Source: Leptoclinus maculatus (Eukaryota; Chordata; Actinopteri; Perciformes; Stichaeidae). From it: 64,000 bases of DNA. Numbering within the stretch: the first letter of the stretch is position 1; each line of letters opens with the position of its first letter. Location: the NCBI GenBank assembly GCA_032191485.1, contig JAVDOI010000020.1, forward strand, positions 2,948,111 through 3,012,110. Direction: 5' to 3'. A program made the translations under genes and the position numbers. The notes beneath the pieces were generated by a model. The model ran no database searches. It saw only the letters and a list, made by a program, of their open reading frames with translations, and was not told the origin of the DNA. Below, in pieces: positions 14,293 to 28,061 of the stretch.

Positions 14293-14992
14293 AGCCACAG
14301 TGAAGATATTATAAAGCATGCAACAATAGTGGTACATAACAATCGTGAGAAATAAACTCAAAATACTTCAGTGAAGGTTGCTCTTCAAGGTGTAAAGTGA
14401 TGATGACTCCTGCTTTATCCAAAACAAAAACAAAAGAAAATATCTGTGTAAAGATTGTAGATGTGCCACACATTGAACCCATCATTTCTGTGATTAATTT
14501 CCTCCCAGGTATAATTATATAGAGTCGTGATCACAGCATAATACATGTCTACACATACACATACATGTCTAAATTTGCAATGAGACCATTTTTATTAACA
14601 ATGTTTTACTTGCAATCTAATTGCATACAGAAATAGCGTACATGCCATGGACTCTGACTCCTAAGATCATGTATCAAAACGTTTGGCCGTGGTTATACCT
14701 CCGCATTAGATACTGTATTGTTGGGCTGTGGGTCAACATCTTCTGATGCATTTAATGTGTCAGAATGGACACCACTCTAATTGACAACAAATCAGGGTTG
14801 TGTACTTTGTGGCGATGCATCACGTCACACTTCAAATGATTTGGGTCAGATGAATATTTCTGAATACATCAGCAGAAGACAGAGTGAAAATCTATTTCTG
14901 AGGTTTTCATCTGTGGGATTTAAAATCCTCATGGTCCAACCAGCACATTGAAGCATGTTCATGGAATATCTCAGAGATTGATCAAGGGGATA

Positions 14993-15000
14993 ATCTCTCT

Positions 15001-15032
<32 letters not shown>

Positions 15033-15062
15033 CTGTGCGCGCGTGCGTGTGCGTGTGCGTGT
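14993..15062. repeat. (CT)n(GT)n compound microsatellite with GC-interrupted end
   Basis: A short CTCTCT block, then about 14 GT units, then degenerate GCGCGTGCGTGTGCGT. Confidence 0.93.
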
Positions 15063-18000
15063 CCGCCGGACTGCCCTCAAATTCGTGTTTATCCATATGT
15101 TGGCTTATGTATGTACATTTCTTTTTGAATATAATATATTCGTCAAAATCAATCGGCTGCAGATAAAAAGCTGGTTTCCGTCTGATCGGCCCTGACTGTC
15201 TCAGATTTCTGGTCACATTTATACACATGACAGTTGTATTTCAGCACAGAGTTCTTCAGCTTGAGTGAAGAAGATAGCTAACATTAACGGCGTTTGCATT
15301 GACAATGGGTTTAAGCTCTGCTCCGTAAAATGACTATTGGGCCAAGGTAAATTATAACACTATCATGTGTTCAAATATTATACTGTTCAATTTAGTTCTT
15401 GCCTAAAAACTTGTACAAAGTTGTTTGAAGGAGATTTTTTCAAAGCAATATCAAATATATATTAGGAATTTAAACATGTCATAATTCCCTGTAACACTAG
15501 CTCTAAGCAGCTTATAATATTGAGTTTAAACAACTAATGAAAGATTATTTGTTTTAATCAAAGCAAGTATTTAAATAGAAATGAAACCATGTGAATTCCT
15601 AATCATTTAAATGTGTGATTTTATGCAACCATGATGGATGACAATAACAAAGTAAAAGGATAACATTTAGAATGTTGTGTTGTTTACACTGACTTCGCGA
15701 CAGTGGAAATTCATTTGTGGGATGTTCCGGGACGATGGTAAAAAAAGGTAGAATTGTTGTCAATTATAGTTCTTACAAAGAAAATGTGAAGAGGCCCAGA
15801 ACATTGCAATCTGTGCATCTCGAGATACAACTGTATGGAGCACGGCGCAACTACAGAAACTAGACCAGCTTCCACATTTTGATTCCGTTGCTTCAGCAGA
15901 CCCCATGCGACTTTTTCACCTTCATGCCTATTTCAAAAGAACAACTGATCCACGAGTCGACCCACCACCAGAGACAACCCTCAGCTTCTTTAGGCAACGT
16001 GCAAAGGATCTGAGAACTGGATGTTGTTGTAACATTACCTTACAGCACATATATATTATCTGAAAAGGTCAGTGCAGCAGGGCCTGTATGAGTCCAGAGA
16101 CTCAGATTGAGAGGCTCGGTGAGAGGGAGAGAGGAAAGGCACAGGAGAAGAGCGAGGGCATTGGCTTTGACCTAGACAGGGAGTAAACAAACAAACAAAC
16201 AGCCTGCCAGGCTATCAGCACACAGAGCGAACAAACAGGGCGGCTGACAAATCTCCCTCACATCTATGGAAGCGAGCCAGGTATCATGCAGGTTAAAAAG
16301 GTGAGGTGTTGGAACAACACATGGGTGGCGTTGACGTGACTTTAGAGCAAATCCCTACAATCCTGATATGACCTTTTTTTTTTCCTCACTAAATTGATCG
16401 ATAACACATACGCTTTCAATCTTCATGTCTCAGGATCACTGCTCCAACTGAACGACTTCCCCGTCTGAAGGTCGTAGACCAATGAGGTGATTCAACTGAC
16501 TGAGCATTGATTACTGTTTCACAGAGAGCTTCGCTCATTCAAGTCCTAAATGTAACATCAGGTTTCATTCATCATTCATGGCTCGCTCTTGCTAATGACA
16601 CAGAGAGAAACCTAGACTTGCCCGCTGTCAATAATGTATGCGAGCAGAGTGTTGGTGTCCAATCACGTCTATCACAAAGTGTGATCGTGTAGAGCCGGGA
16701 GTGAGCGGCTTCTCCCGGCACAGAGCACATCTCACCGATTGGTTCCTTCTCCTCAGCTTGAAATTGAGTACGGAAGTCCGTTCAAACCTTCACTCTCTCG
16801 CCGTGCCTTAGCGTGACACTGGCAGAGCGGTGTCTGCACTGTATTCGGTTGAGCCACTATTAAAGCTGCTAATAAATGACAAAGGTAAGCGTCTGGTTGC
16901 TCGTTTTTATTGAACAATGTGTGGAGGAAGGCCATATTGATTACTTGCCGTATTGTTCTACTTCTTGACCAGTAGACAATGATGGGGCCAATAAATAAAG
17001 GTCAGAGCGGCAATAAAAACAGCTCTGTTACTGCATCACTCGGACACAAACATTCAGTGAACACACAGACGCTTAAACTAAACCCACACATCACAAAATA
17101 CACCTGGGTCTAAACTCTATCTCCTTGAAAGGTCACTTGCCAATAATGTGCAGTTAAGTCTCAGACATGCGTGAGCTCTGCGTTATTATTTTTTGGTTCC
17201 ACTCCACCACTGTTTATTGAAATTTCATTAACTCAATCTCTGTTATTGTAATTACACAGACATCTTTTGCAACAAATAAAAGTTAATGAGCTTTTATGAA
17301 AATGGCTTGACGTGACCTTTTTATTTATTCATTTATGTCCCTGTCAAACTGCACAGTGGAAGGGTCCCACATGCGGTGGGGATTGGGAGGGATGGACATT
17401 ACCCACCCAAATACACACAAAAACACACTGCCAGAAACACCCTTTCAAATGCACAATGACTCCTTTTCTCCCTCCCTGTTTTCCATAGATCATTTGGCCT
17501 TGTCATCCATAAATCTGCAAAATGCCCTTTTCAAGCTGCTCATAAACACCTCATAGATCTCCAAAAATGCCACCACACTCTGAGGCAAGACCTGTGTGCT
17601 AGTGAGCCCACAGCGGTTCAGCTTTCTACTGTCGGGAAGTGATGAATGTCACACTGAATGAGTACATTACAGTCTGCCAGGCGAGGCCGGCAGGTTTTGG
17701 GTTGAGGTGTCCAAGAGGGCTAAATGTTATTAACGTGTATGGCCTAAGACATGATTTAAGTTGCATAGTCTTTGACTTGAATTTGCATAGCACAGGCGTA
17801 TACCAACACAGAGCTCTGAACGGTATTGTGCTACTTTAAAGTATGCAACATTAAATGATTTGATATCACAAATAACATTAAAATGGGCCTGTTTTTAATC
17901 ACTGTAAGCCACTCTTTATGACAGATAATAAAGGGTGGGAAATGCTATCTCATATTGAAAAGCTGATTAGTGAAGGACTTCCAGCTTTGATACATGGAAC

Positions 18001-21000
18001 TGTAAAACAAGACAAGCACAGTAAACATAAACTGTATTCTTTTGATACCAATATAAATAGTTTTGATGTGAACAGGGAGACTTAATCCAACAGAAAAAGG
18101 GGCTTCTAAATATAGCTAAAACACTGACTATCAAATTATCTTCCCTTCCCATACACTGAATTAATGCCATCAAAATCATTATGTGACCCAGTGGGTGGCT
18201 CTGAGGTTTATTAGCCTGCTCTTTAGTAGCAGGAGCTCCATTATCTTATTGCCTTTAATGTCAGAAAAATAAGGGGGGTAAGGTGGACGATGGCTGCAGC
18301 CGCTTTGGGCCACCACGTTCAACCCACAGAGAGCAGCAAATCCAATAACGCAGGGAAGATAGATGCCGAGGAGAAAAGATGGAGCTTAACTCGAAAGCTA
18401 TTACAAAGTCTATTGTTTTTCAACGCTGATGTAAATTACCTTGAGCAGCTCCAAGCGCCATTTTGCACTCCATAATTCATGTTTGTCGCAAAGTGAATCA
18501 AGTAATAATAACTTTATGTGTACAGCATTTCTCTAAAACAATATTCACACTTTCATAATCAGAAAGAAAACTCCAGATGCATCAACATGCCAGTAAAAAG
18601 CTGTGATCTCGTCACATAGGGGAAAGAGGTGCAAGTAAAAAACACTGTACTGCTTTGGTTAAACATCATAGGGTGGTGATGCGTTCCTCATTTTAGTCGG
18701 GAGCACATGAAACATAAGCAGGATATGAGAACCAGTCTAGACTGTGGTTTGACCTAGCTTTAATTTGATTTAACTCAGCGCTCACATGTCATCACCTGTC
18801 GCTTTGTACCATCTTGTACTTGGTGTAGAATACATTCTCCCTGTAATTGAATCACAGGCCTTTTCTTCTGGAAGAGGACCTAGCCTTGCGCCTCAGTCAT
18901 CTCAGTGCAGTTACTTGGTGCCATCCATGTTAGAATATATCAGAAAATAGAGTATGGCATTGTTCTGACCTGCCCCAGTGAACCACACTAATGGAATAAA
19001 TGCTCCAGAGTTGAAACTAATTCAACAGAAAAAGCTTTAGTGTGAACACAGCCTCAGACAAGGGTTTACAGGATAATTCACATTCACGGCCAAATAAACC
19101 AAAGACACGGAAAGATCACAGAGGCAGACAGCGCAAACTTCAAACGGCAGCTTCCTCTGTTAAGGTCAACCACTGCAGCATACAGCAGGAAATCCTCAGA
19201 AAACACAGCAAACAATCATGACTGCAAAGGCAGGTGAACATCTTTAAAAGAGGCCAAGGTAGCACCTATAGCTGAGCAATACACAAGGTTTACCTGAGGT
19301 TTAACTTGGCAACCACCTCCTTCACTAGCAGGCTCTGTCAGCTGGACATCGGCTTTGATAGAAAGCTCAAAACTGGAGAAGAAATGGGATTTCTAAATGG
19401 AATGCATTGTGTTTGCCAGACACAGACTGGGGTGAAATGCACTCCAGCAGCCACAGCTCGATGCGTTTGAGAGAATGAGTTTTCGCCTGTGGCAGCACTG
19501 TACCCAAAAAGGGGGCTTTAGGTCCTGCTTGAGATTCGGGACATCCATTTCTGCCTGAGATTTATGCATCAGTGTCTTGAACCCAGTACTGACCTCGTCT
19601 CCAGCCCCCCACTGTCCCCCAGCCAACTGAAACATGCAGAGTTCCCTTATGTGGATGTGGCAACAGGAACATAGGCGCTTCTGCTGTCCTCAATGTGACA
19701 GTAGTCATTGAACCATAGGAGAGGAAAAGAGTCGGGGGGGGCGAGGCACAAAGCCATTGTTTCCGTTTTGTTCACCAGAGTAAAAGTGAAATGGGCCGTA
19801 GGCGTTATGTAAAGGGACAGTGTACAGATTTGTACATGGGGGGGGGGGTCAGTGAAGGGCACTACTGTAATATAGATATAACTTATGGAATGAGGAAGTG
19901 GACTGGCAGCTGGAACGACAGCATTTCTACCAAAAAACAGCCAGAATATCTCACAGAAAGCAACGTGAACGAGGAGGCAAAGTTCAATGTCATGTCCCCT
20001 TTTCATGCTTCATCATACATATTCATTCCTTGCTTTGACTCACTAAATCCTGCTGTACTACCAAAGTCTTTAACATCTTCCCTAACGTTTGGAATTTGAC
20101 TATTATTTTGTGCTCGCATTTCAATGTCAACATGCAATGGATTGTCTCCTGGATCTCCAAGAGAAAGAACTAATGAAGACTAGAGTACAGTTGGTTAGTA
20201 GGATCATACCCAGCATGCCCGGCTGTCAGCACTCCTGCCTGCCTGCCTGTCTGTCTGTTGTTCTTGTGTAAATGGACTTATTTGCTGAGGAGAACTGCCT
20301 CTGATGTGACAGCTTGAACCAAAGGCAGGTTGTACAGGATACCTAGCGCTGGCGCTCAGACTCACTCCTCATTTCTCCCCCCTAAACTCTCTAAGATGAG
20401 AGCGTTGAGAGGCTCTGTGAGCTACTGATGTGTCACAGACAAATCACTGCAGTGGAAGTTGACTGGAATCACCGCTCGCTGCCAAAAACCTAAGAACAAA
20501 AGAAGGGCTTTGGAGGAGACGGAACAGAAGAGAGTCGACTGGTCTCTTTTATTTGCCTCCTCTGCCTCAGAGCCACTTTTACACTCCAAAAAGCTTGATC
20601 ACTCATGTATGGAGGTCAGACCGAGAGACTCAAGCATGTTTCAGTAGCAGAGGTCCTCAAGGACGGGGTATTAGAAATCACCATTTTTACCAGTTGGTAA
20701 GAGTTTCTGATTTTCTCTCTTACGCTGTATTTTACTCATTTCTAAAACAGTGCAAAGGATCTACACTAAATACAAAATAGACTTGGAATTGTCCGCACAC
20801 GGTCATATCACGCTCTTTACACGCACACATTCCACCATAAATGATCTAGAAATAGGCCGGCTGATAAATGGCTGTTTGCAGTGAATCATGGCAACTCTGG
20901 CAGTGACAGCATCATGCAGCATTACGCGTGTCACCGCCATAATGTGTATGTTTACAGCAAACAGAGCCATTGCTTGCCAGATGATCATCTACAAATGGAA

Positions 21001-22073
21001 GTTTGATCGGTAAACACAATTTATTCATGAATTTAAGTTTTGGTGAACAGAGCCAGCATTATGATTAGGACTCATAGTGAGGATACGGAGGGATTGTGCC
21101 AGAGATGTCACCGGCTTTATTTCCAGACTTTGCTAATTTACACAAGCCGTATGTGCAGGTGGTGAGCATGTGCAGGGGGAGGTGACTGGAGAAGGACTCC
21201 AGAACTAGTTTTCAGCTTTTCCATGTACAACGCACGAATAAACCATAAAAGAATAAACAAAGTTGTGTTCACTACAGTGATTTTACACAAAAAAACTATA
21301 TAAAAACCAAAATCTTGTTTTGTGATATATGCACAGTATTAAGAGGATTATTGAAAACTAACAGTTTTGCAATTTCTTAATCCTATTTGACGTAATCTTG
21401 AATGTCAACAAATAATGTCATTCATTCGGGGTTTGCTCCCCAGTAGTCCTGCCCTCTCCTCTGTGCTCCGGCTTGCAGACAGCGCTGATGAAAGCTGAAT
21501 TTGATTTGAGATTTGACTTATATCTTTTACAACTGAAAGGTGCTTATCGAATAGATATGACTCACTAGTACAAGCAAACAGATAGCATTACACTACTGGT
21601 TTGAATGTTTCTGGTAAAGTAATCTATAAATAACATGGCATATGAAGCTAAATTAAACGTGTGAGAGGCCTCATTATAATACAATGATTCACACTAACAG
21701 TTCATTTCACCATATGCGTCGCCAATTTCCCCCATCTCCATAATGTCTGCACGCAAGGTTCAGAGTTTCTGTACAGGTGCGCACATTCCCCCGTCAAGTT
21801 TGTGTGGGACACTACGCCTCTTTAAGGCCCAATTTTGTGCATATGGTACGTTTATAAATGACACCCCGGGACCTTTTGGACAATGATGAGTTAATGAGTC
21901 TATTTAGAATGTGTGATAAAGAGCCGCCGGGCTCTTAGCTGGGCACAGTGTGCTGGCTTTAGTCAGCAGCAGGTGAAAGCATGAGCTCAATGGCTCTGAA
22001 AACGGCATCTAGCAGCAGTACAATGGAGCTTCCTGGACACAGCATTGAAATATTAAAAAGCAGCCCAATTTCT

Positions 22074-22135
22074 GTCCTCTCAATAATTAATTGTACATTA
22101 ATTCATTTTCTACATTAATTATCCATTGAGAGGAC
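22074..22135. repeat. Imperfect inverted repeat (hairpin) of ~22-25-nt arms
   Basis: GTCCTCTCAAT at 22074-22084 is matched by ATTGAGAGGAC at 22125-22135. Pairing continues inward through ATTAAT-rich sequence after a 2-nt bulge, to about 22095 and 22111, leaving a ~15-nt loop. The size would suit a small-RNA precursor, but there is no known miRNA seed I recognise. Confidence 0.7.
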
Positions 22136-22818
22136 AACTACATTGATTTTGCATCTTTAGCCCTATTTCTACAAAGCACAGTCTTTGGACCAATATTATA
22201 TCTGACTTTAATACGGACCATTTAAAATCCTACCACACGTTTAACAGACTTCCTTCCTTCCAGCCCACCACTGTTTCCATTTATTCTGTTCCATACTACT
22301 TGGGACAGGTTGATGATTGCAATTATTCTCCTAAAATCGTAATGGTGGTGTTCATTTGAGAAGAGTATCTTGCTGAACGAAATATTTAAGTATCATTAAC
22401 AGATGAAGTTAATTTTCTGCATCAATCCAAAATTCACTGGAGGAATCCCATTGGCTCTTCATCCGGGGAACCAGTGCGACACCAACTTACAGGCTGGCCT
22501 ACACACGTACTTCATACTGCAACACTATGTCAAACAGCGGTTTGCTGATCATACATGTACGGTGTATGGCTCTTTACCTTTTTTTTTCTTATGCCTTCTA
22601 CCTGCATGTCTTGCCCAGACATACAAAGTCACATGGATGCACCTGTACCAGAGTATGTCCAGCGCAGGGGGAGCAACAGTGTGCAGTCAGTGCATTTCAT
22701 GCCAGGCCTCTCCGAGCAGCTGACCAATCCAGACTGTGTTATTTCCACCTCAGTGGTATTCTACCTGCTCACAGACCGGCTCCTGTCTCTGCTGCCCGCC
22801 ACCTGTGCAGTGCGATGG

Positions 22819-22861
22819 CACGCACACACACACGCACACACACACACATACATACACACAT
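22819..22861. repeat. Imperfect (CA)n microsatellite
   Basis: CACA runs interrupted by CG and by CATACATA. Confidence 0.9.
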
Positions 22862-23352
22862 CCCCGAAAAACAAGGCCATATCACAGTAGTTACCTGGCG
22901 GAAGACAGACGGCGTAAACAAATCCATCTCTAGCTCACCAACTCGTGTGGAATCTGTGTTTTAGCGTAGGTCTGACCTGTCGCTGCATGGATGTTTTGTG
23001 TATTAAGTACAAGGCTCCATTTGAATTCATATAGTAAATTGGTAAAGTTCCAGCTCAATCATGGCTCAACATTAACACCCCAGTGGGAGAGGATAAAAGG
23101 ATAATACCAGGTTGATCATTCATTACCAGCAAAGTGGGTGTAGCTATCGTGTCTTGTTCAAGCTTGCTCTCCCCTCTAAAGGGCCAAAACAGCCTCTTTG
23201 TCAGAAGGAGCAGAAACAAAACACGGAATCAATCCTTACCTCCATCTGCCCTTTAATTAACAAAATCAACCGGGAAGCCATTTTGAGATACTTGCGTCAT
23301 GGTCTTTGAAACTAAGAGGGGGACAGAATGATGCAGATGGTGGTTGTCTGGG

Positions 23353-23376
23353 CTCGTATGTATGTATGTATGTATC
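23353..23376. repeat. (GTAT)n microsatellite
   Basis: About five GTAT units. Confidence 0.85.
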
Positions 23377-26300
23377 AGCCAAAATCAACACTGTGCTGCA
23401 CATAGAAACATATTGGGCTGAATATCAAGAGCTGAATGGGCCAGAAGCTTTAGTGGGAGGCAGACTGCAGTCACTATAAACTAAGTGCTCTGACCTCCAC
23501 TGGCAATGAAGACTCAAAGAACAAAGCCCAAGATCCTGAGTCATACAGTGGAACAGAGATACACCGAATGGTTGTGGTAATATGAATGTAATATTACTAC
23601 TGAGTATTATATGGATTACAGTACCAGCTCCAATCAATCCCTTCCACTACATATTTGAAGGAAGCTTTGCGTGGGGATGCAGGATCACGGAGCTAGAAGT
23701 CCACCAGGGAAGATAATCCACTCTCTTGTCTGTACAAGCTGGCATCCCTCCACTATTCTGTGTTGGAGGGGAAATAAAGAGGGTCAGATTTATTGGTATT
23801 CAATCCCACGCTAAAGCAACGGTCGTTCCTGGCGATTGCTTTCAGGTAAAGTGACTGTCAGGACTTCTGCCTATAGAAGCTCTAAGAGCAGAGGAAATGA
23901 AATCACACTAAAGCCAGCTCTGCCTTTTCATCACAATAAAAAAGGGGAGGTGGTATTATCGTCTCGCAAGGAAAAGGGAGAGGTGAACTGTCAGCGGGTA
24001 ATAGACCTAACGTAGTAAAGTGTTGAAAAGGTCAGTGCATCTTCAAGCGTTAAGCCAGGGAGAACAGCTCCAGTGACAATAGAGTAATAGCATTTTTAAG
24101 CTTGATCAGACATGTGAACAGCAGAACAATTCTCTTTGGGATTGTGATTTCTTTCATCCCCTCTCTCCCTTTGCTCTGTCGCTTTGCTCTTGTTCTTGCC
24201 TCAGTATTCATGAGCTAAGTCTTTAACTATGCCGTCTCATTTTAACAATATTTCACAATTCACAGTCGATACTGGTGACTTTGTATGACTTTGTTGCTAT
24301 GGCGGGACCTAAATGAATCCAAAGCTAAACAACAAGCATTAGGGGGAAGGCATTATGTGCATTGTAACTCTGCTGTAAAGATGATTAAAAAAAAGGCATG
24401 GCTTAGTGGAAGGCAGAGACAAGAGCTGGCAGAGGAAATGGGACTAGAAGCTGTGCTCATTTTAAAAACTTGGCATTAACTCTTGGCATAACAAGATTAA
24501 CCCTATTTTCGCACAAACTATGTTTTTCTGCATTTACAGTGAACTCGTGTAATTCCTCACATCCAGGATGACCTCTAATCTGATCCTGCCCCTCGGTCTA
24601 AATTATCCCCTGGCAACAGGCCTACACAGGGGAGCGAGGAGATGATAAAGGGTCAACGTTATCACCAGCACACACTGCCCCTGGCATTCTACTATTTGCA
24701 ATTAGTGTACTATATGTCCTTTTCAGGCTCTGATAGTCTTCTAATTAAAGGGCCTTATGACTGAGTCAATATTTATCTTCCCTGCTCAACTTGTGAGCAG
24801 TCGCGCCAGAGGATGTGTGTCAATGTGTTTGTGTGTTTATGGTAATGTGTGATTAAGTCCTTTTGCTGAGGAGGATGGCTGAGAATAAATGCAGCGCTAC
24901 GTTGTGATGACTGCTGCAAACGCATGAGGAAAAAAGGAATAATTACAATAATTATCTCAGAATGTGAGAATAAAGTCTGTTTCCTTGCATTGCATTGGCA
25001 TAATCATATTGATGCTGATGAAACTAAAGACTGTTATTAAGGTCTATGCCGGTTTGGTAAAGCATCGTTTATGGCGGTGGGAGAACTGGATGTACGGAGG
25101 AGAAAAGGAGAAAAGGTGAAACGTCTCCACGCGCATCGAGAGACAAAAGCCTATTATACTTCTCTTTGTTGTTCCTTTTCGTGGATATTTCCATTCCATC
25201 TGTCAACCTGCCTGCGAGACACAAAGAAGCCCCGCTGAAAGCCTCGCACATGCGTCCCGTGATTGCAATTCTACCCGTTCCCGCAGACACGGCATCTCCA
25301 GCCTGGCGTCACTATGTGCTGCCCCGCTGCACTCACAGTGTGCCCCTCAAGCTGTTCCATTTTCTCTGACAAATATCACCCTGGGAAATCCATCAAAGAC
25401 ATAAGCCGGTTCTCAACGCGTTGGACCATTTTGTCACCACTGCTGCCACATTGTTGCATCATGCAGCTTCTTTCTGCCCTCCAATTAGCCAAATGTCTCT
25501 TTACATTACATTTATCTTTGCATGTTCTATGTCATTCTTCCCGACTGTCCCATTCTCTGCTGCGCAATCGATGAGCTTCCACCTTCGGCAATTTATGCGT
25601 TCCTGTCCCAGTGATCCATGACATTCTTTTGCCATCCTTTTTGTGTGTTTTCGATCTGTTTTCTGAACCACGTGGCACTTGGTGACAAGGGAGGTTAGGC
25701 TGATTCACCAGGGTATTGCCTTTGCGCAAAGATCATGCCGAGTTTAATCGTAGCTTAGTCAGAGAGAACAGGAAGGGAATCGTGTCGCAATTTGGCCCCA
25801 AATCTCTCGCCGTCTTCTCCACACTCTCGCAGAACCGGACAGATTGTGTCAGATTACCAGAGCTCTCGATAAGCCTAGTTATTTCATTTATAAAATGCTA
25901 AAGCAAATTGGAAGCTGTGTAGAAATAAATAAAGCAGAAGTTTTATCCTTGGTGTTGTCAAGTCTCACTCAGCAGCGAGGCGGGAGAGCTCTGATGAGCC
26001 ACAAGCACAAACAGCTTGCAACTTGAGTGACGGCCTTGCAGCAGCAGGCACATCAGCAATCAGACCTCATTTCCTAGTAATTTGGTGTCGCCGGAGCTGT
26101 ATTAACTCCATAGGTGGTCCTGTCTGTTTGGAAGGCTAAATAAATATCATAGAATCATCCCCAGAATCACAGGAGATCTATGAAAGTAAAAATAAATGCC
26201 ATCCTGTTTGTGAGGATATCAGCAGCGACGCCACCGTAGCTGCTTTAGGTAATGTTCAAAAGCCAATTTGAGCCCCACATGCTGTGATCAAGGCCTCTGC

Positions 26301-26819
26301 TGTACATACTGGAGTGCAGTGCAGGGCATTTCGTGCCTGTATCGACGGTGGCTCAAGTCGGGGCTAAGGGGCACGATGGGAGGCATCAGGACCGTCTCTA
26401 CTCCATATCAATAATGTCATATTACAGTAGCAGGCATTTTAGGCTGGCAAAGGGAGGGGGATAACAGTCCTCTTTGAAGCTTTGAAGTGGAATCCCCTGA
26501 GGATTGGTGAGGGTTTTCTCGCCGTCTGTGTCGACAGCTTCTGAGCATTGTTGTGGTCCAAATACTCCTCCATGCTTTCACACATTTTTTTCCCCCACCA
26601 CACTGCCTTCACGTGTATTTTTTGTATAACTCAATGCACAAACAAGTTGTCCAAGAAAGGGCCTCAGGGGTTCTCCCGATGCATGGAGTCTTAAAGATCT
26701 CTTATCAGTCACAATACAGTCAGCCATCATTCTCACCAGCAGCTTGGGGTTACAGAGCAAAACTGGTAGACTGGGATCAACAGTTCACAGCTACTGTAGG
26801 AAAGAGGTTGTTCAATGAG

Positions 26820-27187
26820 AGGGATGCACCAATCTCACTTTTTATGTTTAATTCATAAGCTGTATGGCTCATAAACTGGTTGGCACACTTGGCGGAAGTG
26901 TACGGGAACTTAAGGCTCGACTTAGACATGGATTTCCTTGTAAAACTAAATACAACACATAAACACGTATATAAATTATCTAAATAAATTGTACACAAAC
27001 ATGGTAAAAAAAGAAAACCTTTTCAAGTGTTAACCTTATTAACACACCAAATTGGATTTGCAATTACAGTTAATATCATATACAGTATATATCATATATA
27101 TTAAAGTATTTATGTCATTGATATCCAAATCAGTTATTTAAGTCAGTATCAGCTCGATATCCGATATCAGTATCGGTGTATCTCAAC
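26820..27187. mobile_element. Possible degraded hAT-like element
   Basis: The start GAGGGATGCACCAATCTCAC and the end, minus strand GAGATACACCGATACTGATA, resemble the paired ends of fish repeats with GGGATGCACCGAT termini. The interior is AT-rich with GATATC-type words near 27120-27175. The TIR match is imperfect and no target duplication is evident. Confidence 0.42.
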
Positions 27188-27630
27188 TCTCTGCTGTCTT
27201 TCTCTCCTCTTTTTTTAGTTTCTTTCTAAATCCTTGCATATGTAGGTGCAACAAACCAAACGTAGGTTTACACAAACAATGAACACAATGAAGCACTCTT
27301 CTGAAGGTACAGATGAGCTGTTTTACATGGCTAGAGTGAACATACGCTGATGCAAATATACAGCTTACAGGTGATGTAATTTAAGCATCCATGGATCATA
27401 TGATAAATTGGACACCCTGCTTGAATAATGCGGGTGTGTAATATTATGAAACATGATATCTAGAAAGAAAAGCAATAAACCATGGTCTTCTTTTATGATT
27501 ACAAAGTGTTTTAATAAAAAGTGTGCGTAATAACTAGAACATTATCAGAGTCGAGCATCAAGCTGAATGTTACTGAGGCTAGAGCGGAATAGTTAAGGCA
27601 ACGTAGTGGAGGGTTTGTATGTGCAGTCAT

Positions 27631-27700
27631 TAGGGCTGCAACGGATTACAAAACTCACGGTTTAGATCGTATCGTGGTTTTCAGTCACGGATCAGATCAT
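27631..27700 (+). mobile_element. hAT-like repeat terminus (TAGGGCTGCAACGGATTACA)
   Basis: The end reads TAGGGCTGCAACGGATTACA, then AAACTCACGGTTTAGATCGT. Related ends appear in inverted orientation at about 32359 and 50386, so this is a dispersed family within the window. The inner boundary is not clear; similarity is strongest over the first ~70 bp. Confidence 0.6.
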
Positions 27701-27989
27701 TCCAGATTTATTACTTAAGGAACACTTAAAGCTAAGAACTGTAGGCTGTAGTTGTACATGAAAACAACACCCAATGTGAAACAAAATGAAATAAATAATA
27801 AATAAAATCTTAAAGCATTTAAGAAGTTAAAGTGCTATATGAGGCATGTTAATACCCTGTTTCTTTGTTACACCACCAGCAGTCATGTATAAGACATTTT
27901 TTTAAAGTTTTATTCCCAAGCACCTTCATTGTGAATATGTATGCCAGTTATTTTCATTTACATTGTGGCTTTGGATTCCCATGCCCTTT

Positions 27990-28061
27990 TAATATGAATA
28001 GTGTGATATATATCTGAGGCCTACTGGTAAATCGGCCCACCCATTAATCGGTCGGGCTCTA
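27990..28061 (-). mobile_element. Repeat terminus (TAGAGCCCGACCGATTAATG)
   Basis: On the minus strand the segment starts TAGAGCCCGACCGATTAATG followed by GGTGGGCCGATTTACC. I recognise this as a widespread fish DNA-repeat terminus. The partner end was not found, and the family name is not assigned. Confidence 0.5.

Noticed and set aside
16185..16202. (AAAC)n run as a possible CRISPR-like or minisatellite array
   Set aside because: Only a few tetranucleotide units; an ordinary short microsatellite.
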